From: Solanum dulcamara
Lineage: Eukaryota; Streptophyta; Magnoliopsida; Solanales; Solanaceae
NCBI RefSeq assembly: GCF_947179165.1
Contig: NC_077238.1
Location: forward strand, 44,343,793 to 44,407,792
Direction of reading: 5' to 3'
DNA: 64,000 nt
The notes below the pieces were generated by a model that ran no database searches, was not told the origin of the DNA, and was given only the letters and a program-made list of their open reading frames with translations. This document shows positions 55,486 through 64,000 of the stretch, one piece after another. Positions within the stretch are counted from its first letter, which is position 1; the number at the start of each line of letters is the position of its first letter. A program made the translations under genes and the position numbers.

Positions 55486-56561
55486 ATAATTACTCGTAGA
55501 AGAGCACATCCAAGAGCAAAGGTTGTTAATGAGGACCAAGATCCTCTGATTCCCGATGCTACACATCATAAAGAAGGGGTAACCCATGCCGAGTTTCATA
55601 ATATCATTAAATTATTGTCTCAAAGCATAGCCAACCAAGTGCATAAATGTGTTCCTCCTCCCAAAATGCCAAATCTAGCCTCTAGGATTCGAGATTTCCA
55701 AAGGATAAATCCATTCGAGTTTGATGATTCTAACCTAGATGAGGACCCCATGGAGTTTATTAATGAGGTGTACCAGATTATAGTTATCATAGGTGTGCCA
55801 TCGAATGAGAAGATCGAGCTAGTTGCCTATGAACTCAAAGGTGTGGCTCGAGTATGGTACAAACAATGGGTTGTTGAGAGAATAAATAAATGGGACTAAT
55901 AGGATGGGAAGAGTTCAAAGGTGCCTTCCTAGACCGCTTCTTCTCATTGGATCTAAGGGAGGCCAAAATCCAAAAGTTCATCAATATCCATCAAGGGAGT
56001 ATGAACGCGAGAGAGTATGCCCTCAAATTCACATAATCAAAGTATGCTCCCTTCATGGTCTTCGACCCAAGAACTAGGATGAGTAAGTTTATTTTTGGTG
56101 TCTCAAGCTTGGGGTCTAAAGAGTGCAAAACTGCCATGTTGGTTAAGGAGATGGATATCTCTCAGTTAATGACTTACGTAAGATAAATTGAAGAAGAGAA
56201 GCTGAGAGAAAGATCAAAGGGGTTCAAAAAGGCTAGAGTGGATGGTAGAGTGTTTAACCCTCAAAGGTATGATTATGGTAATAATGGGAAAGGCCAAGGT
56301 GGGCAATAGTTTGTGAGACAAGGTTCCACCAATACTCATTATCAAAGGTTCAACAAGGAAAAGGGTGCTAACCTAATGGTTCCAAGAGAGATTGTTGGTG
56401 CTCAAACTTTCCCCTCTTATAAGAAGTGCGGAAGGACTCACAAAAGAGAATGCTTAGCCAGCTCCAATGCATGCTTCACGTATGGCAAGCCAGGCCATAA
56501 TGATAGGGATTGTAGAGGTGGTAGTGGTAAGCCTTTAGGACAAATTTCTCATGGTAAATAA
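55486..56561 (+). pseudogene. gag: Element B gag (start codon and frame lost)
   Basis: The expected start is ATA at 55486 in place of ATG (then ITRRRAHPRAKVV). The frame stays open to a stop at about 55899: EFHNIIKLLSQSIANQ, MPNLASRIRDFQRINPFEFD, EDPMEFINEVYQI, VAYELKGVARVWYKQWV. A capsid continuation follows in another frame (FKGAFLDRFF-type sequence near 55915-55950). The knuckle region at 56313-56561 reads KKCGRTHKRECLASSNACFT YGKPGHNDRDC, in which the second Cys of the last knuckle is Tyr. Structural protein of a dead chromovirus. Confidence 0.85.
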
Positions 56562-56600
56562 TCCCAAGAATGTGTCCAACACACCAATCAATTTTATGCC

Positions 56601-59600
56601 TTGCATGGGAGACAAGAGGTTGAGGACGCACCCAATGTCATTACCGGTATGTTAAAGGTCTTTTCTTTTGATGTTTATGTATTATTAGATCCGGGTATAA
56701 ATTTATCATTTATTACTCCACTCCTTTCTAATAGGTTAGTTGTGTCACCCAAAATGTTATTAGAGCCTTATTTGGTATCTACCCTTATTGGTGAGTTGGT
56801 GTTACTAGAAAGGTCTATAGGGGTTGTTCCATGTATATCTTGCATAAAGTTATTCCTTGTGATATGATTGAGCTTAACATGGTATATTTCAATGTCATTC
56901 TTAGTGTGGATTAGTTACATACATCTTATGCTTCCATAGGTTGTAGGACTTATTGAGTCAAGTTCCAATTTCCAAATAAGTCCGTTATTGAATGTGAGGG
57001 TTGTGATTCGGTAGTGAAGGGTAAGTTCATTTCTTGTCTTAAGGCCCGATAATTGATTGCTAAGGGTTGTATTTACCATATTGTGAGGGTTAGGGATGTC
57101 GACTCCTAAAGTCTTCCTCTTGAGTCTATTATTGTAGTTAGTGTGTTCCTCGATGTCTTTTTTGATGAACTTTTTGGTGTTCCTCCAAAAAGAAAAGTTT
57201 ATTTTAGTATCGATCTTCTTCTCGATACCCAACCTATCTCTATTCCTCCTTACCAGATGGCTCCAACAGAATTAAAAGAGTTGAAAGAACAATTAAAAGA
57301 TTTATTAGAAAAGGGGTTCATAAGGCCAAGTATTTTGCCATGGGGTGCTCCCGTGTTATTTATGAGAAAGAAAAATGGGTCACTTCGAATGTGCATAAAC
57401 TACCGATAATTAAATAAGATGACCATTAAGAATAAGTATCCAATCCATAGAATAGATTACTTGTTTGATCAATTGTAAGGGGCAAGTCACTTCTCTAAGA
57501 TCGACCCTCAATCTGGCTATCACCAGCTAAGGGTGAGGGAGTGTGACATTCCCAAAATGGCTTTCCAAACAAGATATGGTCACTTCGAGTTTGTGGTGAG
57601 AGTTTTGGGTTGAGGAATATGCCAGTGGTGTTCATGGATTTGATGAATAAGTGTTCAAACCTTACTTTGATACTTTTATTGTGGTCTTCATTGATGATAT
57701 TTTGATTTACTCTCGGGGTGAGAAAGAATATAAAAATCACTTGAGAGTTGTACTTCAAACGTTGAGGGATAAATAATTGTTTGCAAAATTTAGTAAGTAT
57801 GAATTTTGGTTGAAGAAGGTAGCATTTCTTGGTCACGTAGTATTCAGTGATGGGATCAAGGTTGATATTAAGAAAACAGAGGCAGTCAAGAATTGGCCTA
57901 GACCATTGTCTCCTTCATACATTAGGAGCTTTTTGGGTCTAGTCGGGTACTATAGAAGGTACACCGAATGGTTTTCTCCCATCTCATGTCCTATAGAGAA
58001 ATTGACCCAAAATAAAGCTAAATTCATATGGATGAATGAGTGTGAGAAGAATTTTCAGACATTGAAAGATCGACTTACCTTCGCTCCTATTTTGACTATA
58101 CCGAAAGTATTAGAAGGATTTGTGGTTTATTGTAATTCTTCAAAGATCTGTTTAGGTTGTGTCTTAATAGAAAATGGTAAGTTCATAGCCTATTCTTCTA
58201 GGCAATTAAAGGTGCATGAGTGTAATTACCCCATCCATGACCTTAAATTGGTGGCCGTTGTTTTTGCATTAAAAATTTGGACGCATTACCTTTATGGGGT
58301 GCATATAGATGTGTATACCGATTATAAAAGTCTTTAATATATGTTCACCCAAAAGAACCTTAATCTAAGGCAAATGAGATGGCTTGAACTCCTCAAGGAC
58401 AATGACATGAGTGTGCACTATCATTCGGGTAATGCCAATGTGGTTGCTAAACTTAGTAGTGTCTGTGGAGAGTGTGGCCCATGTCGATGAAGGGAAAAGG
58501 GAGTTGATAAAAGAAATTCACCAATTGGCTAGATTAGGGATGAAGTTGTATGGTACCGATGATGCTGGTATGGTTGTTCAAAATGGGTCTGAATCCTCTT
58601 TGGTGGTGGATGTTAAGTCAAAGAAAGATCTTGACCAGATGTTTATTGAGTTAAAGAAGTTGGTGAAGGAAAAGAAGGTAGAGTTCTTTTCCCAAGAGGG
58701 AGATGAGGTGGTATACTACCAAAGTCAGTTATGTGTTTTGGATGTGGATAGTCTAAGGAGTTTGATCTCGATGGAGGATCATAAATCTACATAATCCATT
58801 CATCCTAGTTCGATGAAAATGTACCAAGACTTAAAAGAGTTCTATTGGTGTCGTAGCATAAAGAAGGACATAGCAAGGTTCGTGTCCAAATGTCCGAATT
58901 GACAACAAGTGAAGGCCGAACATCAAAGGCTGGGTGGCTTATCCCAAGATATTGAAATCCCTACTTGGAAGTGGGAAAATATGAATATGAATTTTGTAGT
59001 GGGTTTGCCTCATACCCAGAAGTGTCGTGATTCGATTTGGGTAATTGTTGATAGAATGACTAAGTCGGCTCACTTCTTATCGGTTAAGACTTTCTATAGT
59101 GCTGAAGACTATGCCAAGTTATATACTCGGGAGTTTGTGAGGTTGCATGGTGTGCCGTTATCCATTATTGTTTATTGTGGTACCCAATTCACTTCTCATT
59201 TTTGGAGATTATTTCAAAAGTGCCTCGGTACTAAGGTAAAATTTGAGCACCGCATTCCATCCTCAAATTGATGGGTAAGCCGAAAGGACGATTCAAACAC
59301 TTAAGGCTATGTTAAGGGCTTGTGTGTTGGAGTTTAAAGGAAATTGGCATGATCATCTACCGCTCATCGAGTTTGCCTATAATAATAGTTACCACTCAAG
59401 TATTGAGATGGTACTATTTGAGTCTTTGTTGGGAGACGATATAGATCCTCGGTTGGTTGGTTTGAAATAGGTGAGATGATCTTGTTGGGCCTTGATTTGG
59501 TACTTGATACTTTAGAGAAGGTAAAGATCATTAGAGAAAGGTTGAAGATGGCTCAAAGTCATCAAAAGTCCTATTTCGACACTAGAAGAAGGGATCTTAA

Positions 59601-60030
59601 GTTTAATGTGGGTGATTGGGTGTATCTGAAGGTTTTACCCATGAAGGGTGCGGTTCAGTTTGGTAAGAAAGGAAAATTAAGACCTAGGTATGTAGGGCCT
59701 TATAGATTTATGAGACGTGTTGGCAAGGTTGTGTATGAGTTGGAGTTGCCATTAGAAATGACCATGGTTCACTCGGTTTTCCATGTATCTATGTTTATAA
59801 AATTTGTGGGTGATCTTAGTTCTATTGTTCCTTTGGGAGTAGTGAATATTGAAGAAAATTTGACCTATGAAGAAGTTCGGTTGAAATTTTGGATCGGCAA
59901 GTTAAGAGATTGAGGAACAAAGAAGTTGCCACTGTTAAAGTCTTATGGAGGAATCAACAAGTCGAAAGTGCTACACGGGAAGTGGAAGAGGATATGATTA
60001 AGCGATACCCTTATTTTTTCCCCTCTACCC
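56601..60030 (+). pseudogene. pol: Element B pol (PR-RT-RH-INT-chromodomain, inactivated)
   Basis: Domains in order: protease (56650-56867; VYVLLDPGINLSFI); RT (57143-57830; [20 protein letters not shown], a stop after [27 protein letters not shown] box near 57690); RNase H (57880-58340; the first catalytic Asp of VYCDAS is Asn and the Glu of HDLEL is Lys); integrase (58840-59420; HHCC finger broken by a stop, first core Asp is Asn in MNMNFVVGLP, second is Tyr in SIIVYCGTQF); GPY module (59560-59790; RPRYVGPYRFMRRVGKVVYE); and chromodomain-like tail (59930-60000). At least six stops or frameshifts. Same domain order as element A, so also a chromovirus. Confidence 0.9.
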
Positions 60031-60227
60031 AAACTTCAGGTATTAAGTTGTCCTTGCTCAATTATTGAAATCCTTGCATTTCAACATTTCTTATCATATG
60101 CTTGAAAAATTATGAAATATGTTTGAAACGATGTTTTAAATTGCACTATTGAATTAATGATGGGTTGTTGTTTTACACTCTACTCTACTCAAGCTAAGTC
60201 TTTCCTCATTCGAGGATGAATGTTCCC

Positions 60228-60240
60228 AATGGAGAGATAA
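60228..60240 (+). other. Polypurine tract of element B
   Basis: CAATGGAGAGATAA-type purine run directly before the 3' LTR start TGTAACACCC at 60241. Confidence 0.65.
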
Positions 60241-62600
60241 TGTAACACCCCCAAAAAACATTGTATACGGTGTTCTAATTCTCGATAAAAATGATACTAC
60301 TTCTGTATTTTAGGCATAACTTTTCATAGTTTGGTCTAAATTAGGTGATTGAAATTTTTGAATAACTCCAACATCATTACCTACAACTTGTGTGAAGACT
60401 ATAGCTTATGAATCAGAGGCTAAGTAGGTCAACTAAATTACTCTTTGCAAGACCTGGTGCTTTGACAAAATGGAGTATTTATAGAAGAAAAATCATATCT
60501 CACTGTAGTATGATCTCATTCAGTTGATTCTTAAACAACTTGAAATAAGACTTTTAGCTCTACAATTCATATGAAGATACCAAATCCTAATAAGGATATT
60601 ATCTTGTCCAAACGTACCTTCAAAAAAAGGTATTGCATAAAAAAAGATTCATCTCACCAACCATGGAAGATCTAGATCCATTGAACATCACCTATGGCAT
60701 CAATAGTCCTGCATTTGACATCACCCATGACATCACAATCCTCCACTAAATTTTCAGTTTTTTCTTTATAATTATTTTAATTATTGTTAAATCCCTCCTT
60801 TACACTTATAAATACCCACCTTATTTCATCATTTTGTTCATCAAACTTTATCAAGCAACTCTTTTCTTTATACACTTTTTTACTCATTCTCAAAATATAT
60901 ATACTTCTTTACTCATTCTCAAAATATATATACTTCTTTACTCATTCTCAAAATATAGTTCTAGTTCTTATTAGTATAGAAATACTATTTCGGTGATTCA
61001 TATACTCTGGGCAGTTCACAAAACACTCAAGCGAGAAGAAAAGGTTAGAATTCAAGAGTGTTCATTAATTCCTTCGATTCTAAGTGAAGCTTCAGATTTT
61101 AGGTATGTAAGGCTTCAATGAGAGTATTCCTCCCACTCTCATGCCTAAAGTATTTTGATTATATGATAAATTATGTTTATTTACCCAATTCTCTTCAAGA
61201 TTTACTCTAAGGTATGTTGGTGTTTATCCATGGGTTTTTCCATCCATGTAGTCTAAAACTCTTTCAACTAAATCTCTTGATTTCAAGTAATATTTTCTCA
61301 TGGGTAAGTCTTATTTCTACTTAATATCATGAATTATATTGGTTAAACTAATAATTATTGGTCTATTTTGATAAAAAATGATTTCATATGTATGAATTGA
61401 TGGTTGGCAAGTAATTTCTCTATTTATCTCTTTAAAGATTGTTGAAATTCATGGTGGGTTGTTTAAAGCCTGATTTTTCATTAATAAAATTCAAATTATT
61501 TATGCATAATTTCATTTACATACATGTTTAAAAGTTGAAGTGATTTAAAGCCCACCTAGCTTTACTATATTTTTAATAAAGTTTGACTTGAAAGTTTTGA
61601 CTCCAAATAAATATTTATGAAAGAAATGTCTTTGATCAAAAGGGAGTCTTATGAAATAAAAGAATAATGAAATGCTATGAATGATAGATTCTTTATGCTA
61701 TAAGTACAATTCTTGAATATTTGAATCACTAAAGGTTTTAATGAGCTATTCCACCGAATGTGATGTTTTAAATTCTCAAGCTATATGCTATGACTATTTT
61801 GAAGTATTAAATCATTCTGTGAGATTACCTTAGCACCGAATGGGGCATTAAGATGGGAATCCATGAAAGCCCTTAGAGTTAAAGTTAAAAATGAATGTAA
61901 AGTCGATGGAGTTCTACCCTAAGCAAGTTGACTCCCCGGTCAACGTAGGGGTTATGTTGGATTCCATATAATAGCTCACATGGTCTTAATGTCAATTATA
62001 GTCTCACAAATGAACGTTTCAAATGCTACTTACACGATTACTCATGTATGTATATATCCACATATGTATTATTTAAATGATATCTACTTGATTACTCATG
62101 CATGCATTCATTTATATGTTGTACCTTATAAATGTCCTAAATGTTTTACTTTGTAATGCATGCCTACATACTTAGTACATTCAAAGTACTAACACATACT
62201 CTTTTGTCTACATGATATCACCATGTAAGGACCAGTGTTCTTCATCGTTGTCCTCCACATGGCTATTTGAATTTCATTTGAAGGCTACTTTTGGTGAGTT
62301 CCCATGTTCCGGGAACAACAATCCTTTATCTGTTTAGCTTATGATATGTTGAGACCTTTAGACACTTCTTTTTATTATGATTGAGGGTGAGCTAGGGACT
62401 TGTCTTAGCCACATTAAATCTTAAAACTAGAGGTATTGCTGGACATATGTAAGTTGAAGATTTACTATTATGATTTTTGCTTGTTTTTTTATTGTCATTA
62501 CCTACGAAAGGCTAAAAGAAATACTAAGAGGCTTGTTTGAGGTACTTTCGGGTTTCTCTTTTGCCATGTCACGTCTAGGCCCTAGGCTTGGATCGTTACA
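60241..62600 (+). repeat. Element B 3' LTR
   Basis: The LTR is 2360 bp, from TGTAACACCC to GGATCGTTACA (terminal CA kept; TGACA changed to TTACA). The TATA box TATAAATA is at 60808-60815. Relative to the 5' LTR it has lost about 100 bp near 61855 and gained a 29-bp triplication. Confidence 0.9.
60885..60957 (+). repeat. 29-bp tandem triplication in B 3' LTR
   Basis: CTTTACTCATTCTCAAAATA with a TATATACTT link occurs three times in a row. The B 5' LTR and solo LTR E have one copy, so this is a local expansion after or during insertion. Confidence 0.9.
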
Positions 62601-63504
62601 CTCTAGCTATACTTATAGTTGGTACCTTTGGGTTGTATTTATAGTTGGTCTAAGTGGTATTTGAGTTGGATGGTGGTTGGCCCTTCCTGCTAGGCTCAGT
62701 CAGAATAGTTCCTAGGTGATTATGTGGTTAGAGTGCCAGTTAGCACTGTATTTTCATTACTAAACTCCTATGACACCTTCTTCCTATTCATAGGTTGTTG
62801 GATTGAGTTTGAGGTGCGATCTTGACTCTTTTCCCTTATCTATGACACCTTCTTACTATTAATAGGTTGTTGGATTGAGTTTGAGGTGCGATCTTAACTC
62901 TTTTCCCTTATCTATGATCACAATCTTCTTGTCCTATTTCTTATCATTATGGTGATAATTTCTGATTAGTTACTTGTACAGTATTTACCTGATTATATTT
63001 TAATTATACTTGCTTTATTTGTGGATCTTAGTTGGCCTATGCCTACTAAGTATCATTCACTTGATAGTCATACTACACTTTTATCCCCTGCAAATCATCG
63101 TATGAGTTATCATCAATGATTTGGACTGGTGTAGAGCAACTTTTGATTTGAAGAGTTGGTGAGATCCTAGTGTTCAGAGTTATCGATTTCCATCTATGCC
63201 ATATTAGGACTAGTCTTTACTTGCTTTCAAAGACTATTTGTACTCATATTGTATTTGTTAAAGCCTTATAGTTCATTTTTGGTTTAGATGCTCAATTACT
63301 AATGGATGCCAGGTCTTGGGGTGGTTTTCTTATATTTGTTTCAGTTATCCTCTTTCTTCTTATTACTACTTACTTTTCACTTTATTTATTCATCTTCCGC
63401 TTGATAGCCCGTTAACTTTGGTTCCGATTAAGGATTTAGGGTTAGGATTACCTACTGGTGGGTGTTAGTAGGTGCTATACAACTTGAGAAATTGGGTCAT
63501 GACA
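62601..63504 (+). repeat. Element D LTR copy 2, last segment
   Basis: Resumes the D LTR after element B (matching copy 1 from about 45233) and ends GGGTCATGACA at 63504, followed by a decayed PBS. This makes copy 2 the genuine 5' LTR of a D element that extends past the window. Confidence 0.85.
62769..62925 (+). repeat. About 78-bp tandem duplication in D LTR copy 2
   Basis: CTATGACACCTTCTTCCTAT through CTTTTCCCTTAT occurs twice back to back. Copy 1 (about 45400-45480) has a single unit. Confidence 0.9.
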
Positions 63505-63507
63505 AGT

Positions 63508-63519
63508 TGATATCAAATC
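63508..63519 (+). other. Primer binding site of element D (decayed)
   Basis: TGATATCAAATC sits in the same place as the perfect PBS of element A (three bases after the LTR end) and matches it at 9 of 12 positions. Confidence 0.7.
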
Positions 63520-63654
63520 TCTAGGTTTACCAGCATCGTCGTTATGAGGGCAATATCTGGTAGAGTCCTGCGGATTGGTATGGAGACGTCCTTGTCGTAT
63601 GTCTTTATTTTGAATAATCTCTAAACTGATTAGTTAGAATTCATTCCTTCATAA

Positions 63655-64000
63655 ATGGATAGCACAAGTTTCCCGATGGACACGATCAAAGCGTCAACAG
63701 GTTTTAGTAAAGTTTCAAATGGTGGTTCTCAGGCTAGAGATGGGTTAGCGGTTCCTCAAAAAGGTTCATCCTCAGTTTCAGAATATGTCATCAAATATCT
63801 TGAGTGGGATGGGAATAATCCCACATCATCTACTATGAATCTGGATGTGAGTCGGGAGTTCATCAAGGGGTTATCTTTGCCGCTCTGTTTGGCATCAGAG
63901 CATTTGATAGCAGTTGGGTCTACCTTTCCCTATATTGTCAGCCACATGAGGGAAGTGGAAAAGGCATGCTTTGAAGCGTATAGAGTTAGTGGTAACAAGT
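63655..64000 (+). pseudogene. gag: Element D gag, 5' part, internally deleted, runs off the window
   Basis: An open frame from ATG 63655 continues to base 64000 without a stop (115 codons). It begins MDSTSFPMDTIKASTGF, then a Ser-rich stretch to about residue 55, then FIKGLSLPLCLASEHLIAVG and FPYIVSHMREVEKACFEAYR. The second part resembles the C-terminal end of a chromovirus capsid (the 'F-x-R-G-L' helix followed by 'F-x-x-V-x-x-A-x-x-I-E'). The roughly 130 residues normally between are missing. Either an in-frame deletion or a divergent short gag explains this; what follows cannot be seen here. Confidence 0.6.

Larger units (their letters stand above)
51033..62600 (+). mobile_element. Element B: full-length degenerate chromovirus
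   Basis: B is 11.57 kb: 5' LTR 51033-55274 (containing a LINE), decayed iMet PBS, gag, pol and 3' LTR 60241-62600. Flanks CTTTG (51028-51032) and CTCTA (62601-62605) agree with a 5-bp duplication that has suffered two transitions; copy 1 of the D LTR reads CTCTA there. The 5' end is TATAACACC instead of TGTAACACC. Coding regions have many stops and lost catalytic residues, and the LTRs are clearly diverged, so the insertion is old. Confidence 0.88.

Noticed and set aside
57495..57836. 113-codon minus-strand frame
   Set aside because: Antisense of the element B RT domain.
1..64000. An undescribed non-transposon system (defence, biosynthetic or toxin cluster)
   Set aside because: Every recognisable domain belongs to LTR retrotransposons or a LINE; no other conserved protein family was seen on either strand.

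Overview
The window is repeat-dense plant nuclear DNA made almost entirely of nested LTR retrotransposons plus one LINE. I see no host protein-coding gene, tRNA or rRNA gene. Methionine-initiator-tRNA primer binding sites, Ty3/gypsy chromovirus (Tekay/Del-type) and Tat-type polyproteins, 2-4 kb LTRs and a plant LINE with a C-terminal RNase H all point to a large-genome angiosperm. The LTR and Tat-polyprotein style looks like Solanaceae (pepper, eggplant, potato or tobacco group), but that is pattern recognition, not a proof.

Left block (1-38651). An old deletion-derivative gypsy element, F, has its 5' LTR at 1-2796, a gag remnant, a PPT and a 3' LTR starting at 4066. Its 3' LTR is split at 5010 by element C, a 32.6 kb minus-strand complex (5011-37573). 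C is a degenerate Tat-lineage Ty3/gypsy element with 3' LTR 5011-7930, a repeat-rich 3' UTR 7931-11386, integrase, a second 'archaeal-type' RNase H, RNase H, RT, protease and gag, and a rearranged 5' LTR 35171-37573. C was hit twice inside pol: by a solo LTR, S (14569-17886, TSD TAAAC), and by the youngest and only near-intact element, A (18120-30296, TSD GTAAC). A is a Tekay-type chromovirus with two 3.53 kb LTRs that differ by about 4 substitutions and one 1-bp indel.

Middle (38652-42301). A plus-strand relic of a Tat/Ogre-like element, G (gag, protease, start of the RT region), is cut off just before the RT core.

Right block (42302-64000). Element D, an older relative of A, is represented by two LTR copies fused head-to-tail at about 45640. 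The second copy is broken up by a solo LTR, E (47934-50270), and by a full-length degenerate chromovirus, B (51033-62600). B's own 5' LTR contains a 5'-truncated minus-strand LINE (about 52121-54010). D's LTR then ends at 63504 and its gag begins at 63655 and runs off the window.

Inferred order of events: F, then C into F, then S and A into C (A last). On the other side: D, then E and B into D, then the LINE into B. Only A looks recent, and even A has three in-frame TAG codons between gag and pol. Notable structure beyond the elements: tandem-repeat arrays in C's 3' UTR, a 124-bp segment inverted between C's LTRs, palindromic W-box pairs in the A/D LTRs, and a GC-rich palindromic minisatellite whose copy number differs between D's LTRs. 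I did not find a convincing undescribed biological system.
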